Source: Rhizobium leguminosarum
GTDB taxonomy: Bacteria; Pseudomonadota; Alphaproteobacteria; Rhizobiales; Rhizobiaceae
NCBI RefSeq assembly: GCF_001679785.1
Contig: NZ_CP016287.1
Location: 434,001-498,000 of the forward strand
Direction: 5' to 3'
Length of the DNA: 64,000 nucleotides
This document shows positions 54,747 through 62,940 of this stretch, piece after piece. Position 1 is the first letter of the stretch. Each line of letters opens with the position of its first letter. The translations under genes were made by a program, and so were the position numbers. The notes under the pieces were generated by a model. That model was not told the origin of the DNA, made no database searches, and was given only the letters and a program-made list of their open reading frames with translations.

Positions 54747-55034
54747 CGTGGCTCCACGGGATCTGCGATCCCTCAAGCGATGTGTAACTGTGATTGGTCG
54801 TCCCGCAGCCGTTTCGGCTGCGGCGTGTGGGCGGGTCCGAAACGGATCGTCGGGATGCGCCACTTCCAACTGGGCGGGCAGCCCAATCCGATCCGCCGTA
54901 CAAGCCGTTCCCTGGATCGGCAACATTGCGACGAATGCACTCCGACGCCGACTTCCTTTCAGGGCGCGCTTTTTCATTTTCGGCATAAAATCTCCATGAC
55001 GTAGTTTGGGCCAAATGACGCTTTAAATCCGTCG

Positions 55035-55690
55035 CGGAAACTCAAACCGGTCGCCTGGGTCAGTCAACAGTCTGCGTATAATGCCGCGGCAACAATTCAA
55101 CTCGCTACTAGCGGCCGGGGTGAACCGAGCATCGGCGTACAGAGCTTCGAACCGGATGTTCAAGAAGAAACCAATCGAATCCAAGGCGAGGAGTTGACGG
55201 CGAGTGTGGCCAATCCACTGCGCCGCCACGAGGTAAACCGCATCAATTTTGACTTGATCAACGGCCTTCCAAATCAGACGGTGCAGTCCTGCGTCAACGC
55301 CGCGGGAGCTGCCGCCGCCATGCACCCCAGTCGATTTGCCGTGTTCGGCTACGCACATGTTCCAGCCTTAGAATAAACCAACGTCTGATCGAGGAGGAGG
55401 CGCTTCGCTGCCGGACCTGTCAGCTCGCGGCCGTGGCCAACGCGCTGATTGCGGAAAGGCTAACTCCCGATCGGCCTCGATCATTTCGCTTTACGGGACG
55501 ATGAGCTTGCGTTGGCGCAGGAGGCCGGCCGGCTGCGGCGTAACTCTTTGCGGGTATTCGGCACACTCCTGCGCAACGGTGATCGGCTGCGGCGCGTCAG
55601 CTATTCATGGTGTAGGCGACGGCTATGTCGTCGATCTCTCCGGTCAAGGCCGGGAGCAGGTTAACTTGCGGCAGGCAAGTTGATGGGGCT
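55035..55690 (+). pseudogene. hemN: hemN remnant (oxygen-independent coproporphyrinogen oxidase)
   Basis: Plus-strand pieces in shifting frames match the middle and end of HemN: PSIGVQSFEPDVQ, NRINFDLINGLPNQTVQSC, PSRFAVFGYAHVPAL, then LIEEEALP-like and LDHFAL-like sequence, and VIGCGASAIHGVGDGYV. The N-terminal radical-SAM cysteines are missing and several shifts and a stop occur. HemN genes commonly sit near fix/nif genes on symbiosis plasmids. Confidence 0.7.
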
Positions 55691-55988
55691 GTCACAGATT
55701 CCGTCAGCCGCAGTTTGAGTCGTTTCATTGCTAACCTTTTGCAGTCCGAAAGGCGTCCCGGTCGGAGGCTAGTCCACGCCTGCCCGCAGAGCCGAGGAAG
55801 TTTGCTTCGATGCGCCCCACTGAGATGAGCAACAAAAAACTCGATGCGGCTGGCGAAAGGCCTGCTCGATGGACCGGTGGGTCTGTCGGCGCGAAAAACG
55901 GCGTTTGGCCATTGACCAACAAAGCCGCCTTGGCTATAGACGCTTTTATAACGTCAGGTGGTATTAATTCCGTCAGAGAGGCTCCATC
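55691..55988. other. upstream region of the second TPP-enzyme operon
   Basis: About 300 bases. Near 55730 the sequence TGCTAACCTTTTGCAGTCCG resembles the 3' end of IS6 copy 1, hinting at a relic. I looked for the NifA site and -24/-12 element of the three leaders and did not find them, so this operon copy appears to have a different promoter. Confidence 0.4.
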
Positions 55989-56552
55989 TTGTCCATTAGT
56001 AATTCATCTTACGCGAAGAGCGAACAGCGCAAGGTCAAGGGTTCCGACCGAGTTGTCGCGGTCCTTGAGAAAGTGGGCGTCGAGCGCATTTACGGCGTCC
56101 CCGGCGAGGAAATCCTCGACATCATGGAGTCGCTGCGCAAGTCGAAGAAGATCAAGTTCGTGCCGACCCGTACCGAGTGGGGTGCGGCCCTCATGGCCGC
56201 CACCGAGGGCCGGCTCACCGGCCGCGCAGGCGTCAGCCTCGCCACCTGCGGCCCGGGCGCACTTAACTTCCCCAACGGCGCTGAGTATGCGCATCTCGGC
56301 GGATTTCCGCTGGTGATGATCGCCGGCCAGAAGCCGATCAACAGCAGCCTCCATGGGCACTTTCAGGTCAGCCCCCTCGTCTCCGTGATGGAGGGGCTCA
56401 CCAAGTCCGCAGTGCAGCTCGGGTCGGTGCAAATGATCCGGCCAGTCCTCACTGAGGCGTTCCGCATCGCTCAAGAGGAAAAGCAAGGCCCAGTGTCTGT
56501 TGTAATACCGGAAGACATTGCGGCCGAAGATGGTGAGGAGGATGCACTATGA
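55989..56552 (+). CDS. split TPP-dependent enzyme, alpha (PYR-domain) subunit, copy 2
   Basis: A 187-residue PYR-domain protein: RVVAVLEKVGVERIYGVPGE, TRTEWGAALMAATEGRLTG with the conserved catalytic Glu, GPGALNFPNGAEYAHLGGFP, MIAGQKPINS, TEAFRIAQEEKQGPVSVVIP and EDIAAED. It is homologous to copy 1 but clearly diverged. The best start is a TTG at 55989 with AGAGAGG upstream. Its stop overlaps the beta2 start (ATGA), so the two subunits are translationally coupled, which supports a working two-subunit enzyme. Confidence 0.85.
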   Translation: MSISNSSYAKSEQRKVKGSDRVVAVLEKVGVERIYGVPGEEILDIMESLRKSKKIKFVPTRTEWGAALMAATEGRLTGRAGVSLATCGPGALNFPNGAEYAHLGGFPLVMIAGQKPINSSLHGHFQVSPLVSVMEGLTKSAVQLGSVQMIRPVLTEAFRIAQEEKQGPVSVVIPEDIAAEDGEEDAL

Positions 56553-57658
56553 CTACGAAGACCCTCGATCGCGCGGTTGAAATGATCCTTGCGGCCCAGT
56601 GTCCGCTGATCATGGTGGGCGGGGCGGCAAGCCGCCTCGACCAGCACTCGATCGCCCAAATCCGCGACTTCGTGCAACGCACCCGCATTCCCTTCTTCGA
56701 CACGCAAATGGGCAAGGGCGTCGTGGCGGAGGACTCCGACCTCTATATGGGCACGGCGGCGCTTTCTAAAGGCGACCATGTCCACGCGGTCATCGAGGAG
56801 GCCGACCTGATCATTCCGATCGGCCACGACACGTGCGAAAAGCCTCCGTTCATCATGTCTGAGGGCGGCCCGAAGGTCATTCACATCGCACATCAGACTG
56901 CGACCTTCACGCAGGCCTATTGGCCGCAGCTCGAGGTCATCGGCGAGATCGGCGCTTCAGTCGCGGCGCTGGCGGATCGCCTCGACGGCAAGCTGCCCAA
57001 TGCCGGCGGATTGCTGCCGCTGCGCGAGAGGAGCCTCGCCCTGATTGGCGAGGGTGCCGATGATAAAAGTTGGCCGGTCACGCTGGATCGCATAGTGCAC
57101 GTTGTTCGCAAGGTCATGCCTGAAGGCAGCATTGTTACGCTCGACAATGGCCTTTACAAGATCCCGTTCGCCCGGAATTATCGGACCAATCACCCCAATA
57201 CGCTACTGCTCGACAACACGCTCGCGACCATGGGCGCCGGCGTGCCCTCAGCGATCGTGGCGGCGATGCTGAATCCCGGGCTCTGTGTGATGGCGGTCTG
57301 CGGCGACGGCGGCTTTCAGATGACCGGCCAGGAACTGATGACGGCCGTCGAACAAAAGCTCAACCTCGTCGTCCTGATCTTGGACAACGGCGGCTGGGGC
57401 ATGATCGAAGCGAAGCAAACCGCCAAAGGTTTCCCGAAATTCGGCGTCGACTTCCGCAATCCGGATTTCGTGAAACTGGCCGAAGCCTGTGGCGCCAAGG
57501 GCACACGGGTTGAAACGCTGGACGATCTGATGCCTGCGCTTGAAGCCGCTCTCAAAGGCGGCGGGGTGCGTGTGGTCGCAGTGCCGGTCGATGATTCAAA
57601 GTACAAGCGACTGCTCGGCGGACTTCGCTCGCCCAAGGCGAAACCGCCGAGCGCCTGA
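56549..57658 (+). CDS. split TPP-dependent enzyme, beta (middle + PP domain) subunit, copy 2
   Basis: A 369-residue protein: AAQCPLIMVGGAASRLDQHS, FFDTQMGKGVVAEDSDLYMG, LIIPIGHDTCEKPPFIMSEG and the TPP-binding VCGDGGFQMTGQELMTAVEQ with LDNGGWGMIEAKQ. It starts inside the alpha2 stop (ATGA). Unlike copy 1 it has no duplicated 5' segment. The last third is almost identical to beta1, the rest is not, pointing to gene conversion. The alcohol dehydrogenase copy 2 follows after about 130 bases. Confidence 0.87.
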   Translation: MTTKTLDRAVEMILAAQCPLIMVGGAASRLDQHSIAQIRDFVQRTRIPFFDTQMGKGVVAEDSDLYMGTAALSKGDHVHAVIEEADLIIPIGHDTCEKPPFIMSEGGPKVIHIAHQTATFTQAYWPQLEVIGEIGASVAALADRLDGKLPNAGGLLPLRERSLALIGEGADDKSWPVTLDRIVHVVRKVMPEGSIVTLDNGLYKIPFARNYRTNHPNTLLLDNTLATMGAGVPSAIVAAMLNPGLCVMAVCGDGGFQMTGQELMTAVEQKLNLVVLILDNGGWGMIEAKQTAKGFPKFGVDFRNPDFVKLAEACGAKGTRVETLDDLMPALEAALKGGGVRVVAVPVDDSKYKRLLGGLRSPKAKPPSA

Positions 57659-57786
57659 GCAGGCCCGGAATGAACCGCCTCGGGGAGTGCCGGGGCGGTC
57701 GACAGCAAGGATCGGCTTTTCAGAGGGGGCGGGCAGGCGGCAGGCCGCCCTGCCTCCCGAGAGAGCCAAACAAAGGGACCAACCAC

Positions 57787-58962
57787 ATGAAAGCCTTTAC
57801 TTTCCAGACCCCGTCAAACATCTTTTTCGGGGCAGGCGCGTCCAGCAAGATCGGCGAGCTCCTCAAGGGCTACAAGGCCGCCCATGTGCTGCTCGTCACC
57901 GACGAGAAGGTGCGGGCGGCCGGGCTGACGCGCAATGCGGAAGCGGCGATTGCCGAAGCCGGCATCGCGCTCACCGTGTTCGACGGCGTGGTCGTCGACG
58001 CACCGTCGCATGTCATCGAAGCGGCGGCAGAAATCTGCCGCGAGTGCGGCGTCGACGCTGTCGCGGCGATCGGCGGCGGCAGCGTACTGGATACGGCAAA
58101 GCTCGTCGCCTATCTCGCCAAAACCCCAGACAAGCTTGATGTTATCTATGGCGTCGGCCGTGCCACCGGCGACCGCCTGCCGCTGCTGCTGGTGCCGACC
58201 ACGGCGGGCACCGGATCGGAAGTGACGTTGACCTCCATCGTTAAGACGCCGAACAACGAGAAGAAGGCGGTGATCTCGCCGCGCCTCCTCCCGGACTGGG
58301 CGATCCTCGATCCCCAACTGACGCTCGGCCTGCCGCCGCACCTCACCGCCCAGACGGGCATTGACGCCATGGCGCACGCGATCGAGGCCTATACCGGTAA
58401 GATCAAGAAGAACCCGATCTCCGACCAGTTCGCGCTGAAGGCGCTGGCGCTGCTGTCGGCCAATCTCAGGAAAGTGTACACGGACGGCTCGGACCTCGAA
58501 GCGCGCTCGGACATGCTGTTCGGCTCCATGCTGGCCGGCATGGCGTTTGCCAACTCGCCGGTTGCCGCGGTGCATGCGCTCGCCTATCCGATCGGCGAGA
58601 TCTTCGATGTCGGGCACGGCCACTCCGTTGCGCTGGTCCTGCCCTACGTGTTGGAATTCAACCGCCCGGCAGCCGAAGCGCTCTATGCCGAGCTCTCCAA
58701 CGTTATCCAGCCCGGCTATCGCCACCAGTCCGATGCGGTGGACGCTGCGGCCTTCATCGCCGAGATCGAGGCGATCTGCCGAGACTGCGGGGTGCCCGGC
58801 TCGCTTTCGGCGGTTGGAATCGGCGAAGGCGATCTTTCCAAGCTGGCGGAGGGTGCGATGAAGCACGAGGAGCGCCTACTGGTCAACAATCCGCGCGAGC
58901 TCGACTACGACCAGGTTCGGGAGATCTATGCCAAAGCGCTTGCGGGAGTGAGCCGGCCATGA
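57787..58962 (+). CDS. iron-containing alcohol dehydrogenase, copy 2
   Basis: A 391-residue enzyme nearly identical to copy 1 (46276-47451), with the same nucleotide (AAIGGGSVLDTAKLVA) and iron-ligand regions (TGIDAMAHAIEAYTG, AAVHALAYPIG, VGHGHSVALVLP). The last 400 bases appear identical between copies at the DNA level. ATG at 57787 after AAAGGGACC. The stop overlaps a start codon that belongs to a phaE remnant, showing that a phaE gene once followed here as well. Confidence 0.9.
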   Translation: MKAFTFQTPSNIFFGAGASSKIGELLKGYKAAHVLLVTDEKVRAAGLTRNAEAAIAEAGIALTVFDGVVVDAPSHVIEAAAEICRECGVDAVAAIGGGSVLDTAKLVAYLAKTPDKLDVIYGVGRATGDRLPLLLVPTTAGTGSEVTLTSIVKTPNNEKKAVISPRLLPDWAILDPQLTLGLPPHLTAQTGIDAMAHAIEAYTGKIKKNPISDQFALKALALLSANLRKVYTDGSDLEARSDMLFGSMLAGMAFANSPVAAVHALAYPIGEIFDVGHGHSVALVLPYVLEFNRPAAEALYAELSNVIQPGYRHQSDAVDAAAFIAEIEAICRDCGVPGSLSAVGIGEGDLSKLAEGAMKHEERLLVNNPRELDYDQVREIYAKALAGVSRP

Positions 58963-58989
58963 CCCCAAGCTCGGACGACCAACTGGAAT
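58959..58989 (+). pseudogene. phaE 5' remnant
   Basis: ATGACCCCAAGCTCGGACGA and the following bases encode MTPSSDDQ, the start of the phaE at 47448 (MTPSSDDQPVF). After about ten codons homology ends and the NifA-type leader begins. This is a deletion junction inside a duplicated operon. Confidence 0.75.
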
Positions 58990-59023
58990 CTCCACATTCA
59001 ACTTACGACATCGTCGTGACCTT

Positions 59024-59039
59024 TGTCGGCTTCGCGACA
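59024..59039 (+). promoter_or_regulatory. NifA-type upstream activator site (TGT-N10-ACA)
   Basis: TGTCGGCTTCGCGACA, one base different from the site at 44063 and an exact TGT-N10-ACA. It lies about 88 bases upstream of the -24 element. Confidence 0.7.
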
Positions 59040-59126
59040 CCCATTCCTCTTCGCCTAATCCCGTATTTCCGCCCACGTAGCAGAAATAGCAGCAAATAAT
59101 TGTTCGTCAGCTCAATCCGCCGGCCT

Positions 59127-59141
59127 GGCACGAATCTTGAG
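59127..59141 (+). promoter_or_regulatory. -24/-12 sigma-54 promoter
   Basis: TGGCACG-AATC-TTGA, identical to the elements at 44157 and 39624 (minus strand). It is 84 bases upstream of the CoA-transferase start. Confidence 0.75.
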
Positions 59142-59225
59142 AGCTATTGGGAGGCAGCGGAACGGCCGCCGCATCCACATTGCGGGTTAACCGCATTGCT
59201 TCGAACACATGAAGGAACGCCAAGC

Positions 59226-60890
59226 ATGGTAGCACCGCGTCAGATCGCATCCTATGGAAAGGGTCGAATTGACAAATCCACCAAGATTGTCTCCGCCGCC
59301 GAAGCCGTCGCGACCATCTGTCCGGGCGATACAGTTGCTTTTTCCGGCTTCGTCGGCATCGGCACGCCGGAGGCGGTGATCTGCGCCCTTGAGAAGCGTT
59401 TCCTGGAAACGGGCGAGTCGAGCAATCTCACTCTCGTCTTTGCCGCCGCCCCGGGCAACGGCAAAGACAAGGGCCTCAACCGACTGGCGCATGACGGGCT
59501 CGTGAAACGCCTCATCGGCGGGCATTTCAAGCTGGTGCCGAAGCTGGCGCAACTGGCGGTTAGCGGCAAGTGCGAGGCCTACAATCTGCCGCTCGGGATC
59601 ATTTCCCATCTCTTCCGCGAGATCGCCGGGGGAAAGCCCGGGCTGATCTCGAAAGTCGGACTTCGGACCTTCATCGACCCGCGCATCGACGGCGGCAAGA
59701 TCAATTCCAAAACGATAGAAAACCTCGTCAAGCTCACGGAAATCAACGGCAAGGAGTGGCTCTTCTACAAGACCTTCCCCATCCACGTCGCCATCCTGCG
59801 CGGCACGACGGCCGATCCATCCGGCAATGTCACGATGGAGAAGGAGGCGCTGACGCTCGACAACCTGACGATCGCCACCGCCGCCAAGAACAGCGGGGGT
59901 ATTGTCATCGCGCAGGTCGAGCGGATCGCCGCCGCCGGCTCGCTGAACCCTCGCGACATTAAAATCCCCGGCCACCTGGTCGACTGGGTCGTCGTCGCCG
60001 AGCCGGAACATCACATGCAGACCTATGCGACCCCATACAACGGCGCCTTCTCCGGCGAATTCCGTGCGCCACCGGACAGCGCCGCCTCCATGGAACTGAA
60101 CGAACGCAAGATCATCGCGCGGCGCGGCGCCTTAGAACTGCGGATGGGCGATGTCGTCAATCTCGGCATCGGCGTGCCGGAAGGGGTTGCGGCGGTCGCG
60201 ACGGAAGAGGGGATCATCGACAAGATCACGCTCACTACCGAATCCGGCACCATCGGCGGCACCCCACAGAGCGGGCTGGACTTCGGCGCGGCCAAAAACC
60301 CCGAATCGATCATCGACCAGAACCAGATGTTCGATCTCATCGATGGCGGCGGGCTGGACATCGCCGTTCTCGGCTTCGCGCAGGTCGATGCGCAAGCCAA
60401 TGTCAATGTCAGTCGGTTCGGTGATGTCCTCGCCGGGGCCGGCGGCTTCATCAACATTTCGCAGAACACCCGCCGGCTCGTCTTCTGCGGCACGTTTACC
60501 AAGGACCTGCGCACCGAGATCCGGGACGGCAAGCTCGTCATCCTGCAGGAAGGGCAGGCGAAGTTTATCGAAAAGGTCGAGCAGATCACCTTCTCGGGCG
60601 AATATGCCCGCGAGACCCACCAGACCGTGCTCATCGTCACCGAGCGCTGCGTCTTTTCGCTAACCCCCGACGGGCTGGAACTGATCGAAGTCGCGCCGGG
60701 TATCGATATCGAGCGCGACATCGTCGCCCATATGAACTTCTCGCCGATCATCCGCGAACCGCGCGAGATGGCGGCGGAGATCTTCACCGACGGTCCGATG
60801 AATCTCGACCAGCTGCTGCTCGAACGCCTGCTTTCAGAGCGCTTAGAATTCGATGCAGAGCGCAGCACGAGGCCGCCAGCTATGGGCTAG
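59226..60890 (+). CDS. fused family I CoA-transferase
   Basis: A 554-residue protein containing both halves of a family I CoA-transferase. The N-terminal half has GDTVAFSGFVGIGTPEAVIC and the C-terminal half has VVNLGIGVPEGVAAVA then TTESGTIGGTPQSG with the catalytic Glu339. Fused enzymes of this size include propionate and acetate/acetoacetate CoA-transferases. They move CoA from acetyl-CoA or another donor to a short acid. In this setting the acid may be a hydroxy acid to be polymerised by PhaC (inference). The ATG at 59226 has GAAGGA upstream and lies at the end of leader C. A phasin gene follows after 44 bases. Confidence 0.9.
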   Translation: MVAPRQIASYGKGRIDKSTKIVSAAEAVATICPGDTVAFSGFVGIGTPEAVICALEKRFLETGESSNLTLVFAAAPGNGKDKGLNRLAHDGLVKRLIGGHFKLVPKLAQLAVSGKCEAYNLPLGIISHLFREIAGGKPGLISKVGLRTFIDPRIDGGKINSKTIENLVKLTEINGKEWLFYKTFPIHVAILRGTTADPSGNVTMEKEALTLDNLTIATAAKNSGGIVIAQVERIAAAGSLNPRDIKIPGHLVDWVVVAEPEHHMQTYATPYNGAFSGEFRAPPDSAASMELNERKIIARRGALELRMGDVVNLGIGVPEGVAAVATEEGIIDKITLTTESGTIGGTPQSGLDFGAAKNPESIIDQNQMFDLIDGGGLDIAVLGFAQVDAQANVNVSRFGDVLAGAGGFINISQNTRRLVFCGTFTKDLRTEIRDGKLVILQEGQAKFIEKVEQITFSGEYARETHQTVLIVTERCVFSLTPDGLELIEVAPGIDIERDIVAHMNFSPIIREPREMAAEIFTDGPMNLDQLLLERLLSERLEFDAERSTRPPAMG

Positions 60891-60934
60891 ACGCCCGCAA
60901 CCTTGTAACCCCATCGTTTGAGGAGAAGCCCACC

Positions 60935-61360
60935 ATGCCTACATCGCAGACCCCGGATATCCAAACGTTGACCAACCAGATCAACGAGATGCTCGCCAAG
61001 TTCAACATGCCGGGCGTCGATCCGGCAGCACTTGTTAGGGAGCAGGCCAGGAATATCGAGGCCGTCGCGCAGGCCACGCAGGTTGCCAACAAAGGCGCCT
61101 ACGGCGTCGTCGAAAAGCAGCTGGAATTGTTCCGCACGGCTTCCTCACAGCTCCTGATGATGTTTGAGGATGCGGCCCTTGCCCCCAAGGAGCGCGGCGA
61201 ACTGGCGAAACAGGCTTACGAGGTGGCGCTGAACGGCTCGCGCGAGATCACCAGCATGGCGGTCAAGGCCAGCGAGAACGCTTTCGCCATCACCCGCAAG
61301 CGGATGACCGAGATTTTCGAGCAGTTCCGCAAGGCCGCGACAATCGGAAAGGATACGTGA
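60935..61360 (+). CDS. phasin
   Basis: A 141-residue helical, amphipathic protein of the phasin family: VDPAALVREQARNIEAVAQA, VVEKQLELFRTASSQLLMMF and ITSMAVKASENAFAITRKRM. Phasins coat polyhydroxyalkanoate granules and control their size. ATG after GAGGAG. It lies just downstream of the CoA-transferase, presumably in the same NifA-type operon, and strengthens the polymer-storage interpretation. The downstream gene is separated by an IS630 element. Confidence 0.88.
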   Translation: MPTSQTPDIQTLTNQINEMLAKFNMPGVDPAALVREQARNIEAVAQATQVANKGAYGVVEKQLELFRTASSQLLMMFEDAALAPKERGELAKQAYEVALNGSREITSMAVKASENAFAITRKRMTEIFEQFRKAATIGKDT

Positions 61361-61478
61361 GGCCGGACCTGCCGAACGGAAAGCATAATTCGTGCATGAC
61401 AATCCTCCACCCGTCGACGTGATGGGGAGCTGCGAAGAGCGTCCTAGTACCACGCCACAGAGATTATGACGGTTTGTC

Positions 61479-61763
61479 TTATCGTAGAATTGGCAGGGCT
61501 TCTGGTGGGATGAGAAGTTGGATGCTGCGTGCGGCGCCTGGCACGCGAGATATAAAACCCGCCTTCTCGAGGGTCAGCACCATCTGGTGAACAGACGGAG
61601 CCGTAACGCCGAAGTGGCGACGCATGTCGGCTTCGGCCGGAGGCTGTTTGAAGATGCGGCTGTAGGCGTAGATGAAGGCCAGGTACTGGCCTTGGATCTG
61701 CGTAAGGCCCCGTCTTGCCGTTGCGGCTTGCGGGTCAAGTGAGGGACTCATTTTGGGATTCAT
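61479..61763 (-). CDS. LexA/MarR-like winged-helix protein inside the IS630 element
   Basis: A 94-residue protein: LTQIQGQYLAFIYAYSRIFK, then PAEADMRRHFGVTAPSVHQM and VLTLEKAGFISRVPGAARSI. This is the LexA-type DNA-binding domain without the protease part. It reads divergently from the transposase with starts about 30 bases apart, so it may repress transposase expression. ATG at 61763 (an upstream in-frame ATG at 61775 is possible). Confidence 0.7.
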   Translation of the reverse strand: MNPKMSPSLDPQAATARRGLTQIQGQYLAFIYAYSRIFKQPPAEADMRRHFGVTAPSVHQMVLTLEKAGFISRVPGAARSIQLLIPPEALPILR

Positions 61764-61791
61764 CTGCGTCTCCACGCTGAAGGAGGTGTCG

Positions 61792-62906
61792 ATGAATATA
61801 AAGTTTCACATAGAGCTTAGCCAATCGGAACGTGACCAACTGGCCGCTTTGTTGAGCGGGGGTGCCACAGGTCGCGCAAGATCAAGCGCGCCCAGATCCT
61901 GGTCGCAGCGAACGAAGGCTTCAGCGACGAGGTGATCGCGGCAACCTTGAACGTCAGCGGATCGACGATTTACCGGACCAAACGCCGGTTTGTGGAAGCC
62001 AATCTGGAAGGGGCGCTCAGCGAAGAACCGCGCCCGGGTGTTGAGCGCAAGCTATCGAGCAAGGAGGAGGCGCTGTTGGTAGCGACCGCCTGCTCAAAGC
62101 CGCCGCCCGGGCGAGCCCGCTGGACCCTGGAGCTTCTGGCAGATGAGATGGTCCGGCTCACCGATCATGACCAGTTGTCCTCGGAGACCGTGCGTCGCCG
62201 GCTGGCTGAGAACCATCTCAAGCCTTGGCGCAAAGACATGTGGTGCATCCCAAAGATCGATGGGGAATACGTCGCGCGCATGGAGGATGTTCTCGACCTC
62301 TACGCAGAAACGCCTGATCCACAAAGGCCCGTGGTCTGCTTCGACGAGAGCCCGACCCAACTCATCGGCGAAGTGCGCGAGCCCATTGCGGCCAAGCCTG
62401 GCCAGCTTGAACGCTACGATTGCGAGTATCGCCGAAACGGCACGGTCAATCTGTTTGTCTTCATGGACGCCCACCGGCCCTGGCGCAGGGTGAAGGTCAC
62501 CGATCGGCGAACCAACCAAGACTTCGCCGAGTGCATGCGCGAACTGGTCGACGTCGATTATCCCGACGCGCCGATCATCCGCGTGGTGATGGACAACCTC
62601 TCCACTCATTCCGCCGGGGCGCTTTACGACGCATTTCCCGCCCCGCAAGCTCGAAGGGTGCTGAAGCGACTGGAGTTCCACCACACGCCCAAGCACGCCA
62701 GTTGGCTCAACATGGTCGAGATCGAGATCGGTGTCCTGCGTAGCCAATGCCTCGACCGTCGTATCGACAACAAAGACACCATAATCGCCGAAGTCGCAGC
62801 CTGGGAGCAGCAACGCAACGCCCACGGCGCAAAGATCCAATGGATGTTCACAACCGAAAATGCCCGCAAAAAGCTCCGTAAAGCTTACCCCGTCAAAGAG
62901 TCATAA
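61792..62906 (+). pseudogene. IS630-family transposase, frameshifted near the start
   Basis: ATG 61792 after AAGGAGG encodes FHIELSQSERDQLAALLSGG, then a one-base shift near 61860 (after GCGGGGG) is needed to continue with RKIKRAQILVAANEGFSDEV, the HTH VIAATLNVSGSTIYRTKRRF and the DDE core: VCFDESPTQLIGEV (D), IIRVVMDNLSTHSAG (D) and HTPKHASWLNMVEIEIG (E). The downstream part from 61932 is a long intact frame. It could be inactive, or use frameshifting as some IS630 elements do. Confidence 0.82.
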
Positions 62907-62940
62907 TCTCTGTGGCGTGGTACTAGGAGGGACAACGACA

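Larger units (their letters stand above)
58998..59225 (+). promoter_or_regulatory. NifA/sigma-54 type leader, copy C
   Basis: A 228-base leader homologous to copies A and B, with TCAACTTACGACATCGTCG at its 5' end, a NifA-type site, an AT-rich centre (AGCAAATAATTGTTCG), the -24/-12 element and a GAAGGA ribosome site. It drives the CoA-transferase and phasin genes. Confidence 0.8.
61447..62923 (+). mobile_element. IS630-family element with a LexA-like passenger
   Basis: A 1477-bp element with perfect 24-bp inverted repeats (61447-61470 and 62900-62923, outer end GTACCACGCCACAGAG) and flanking TA dinucleotides (61445-61446 and 62924-62925), the IS630 target. Besides the transposase it carries a small gene on the opposite strand. 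It lies between the phasin and the acyl-CoA synthetase and probably breaks their operon. Confidence 0.9.

Noticed and set aside
54747..54986. 80-codon N-terminal extension of the HAD hydrolase from ATG 54986
   Set aside because: Arginine/proline-rich composition unlike the AT-rich gene body; the HAD fold starts right after the TTG at 54746.
55691..55988. A fourth NifA/sigma-54 leader before TPP-alpha copy 2
   Set aside because: No TGT-N10-ACA and no TGGCACG-N4-TTG(A/C) were found; TGTCGGCGCGAAAAAC is only partly similar.
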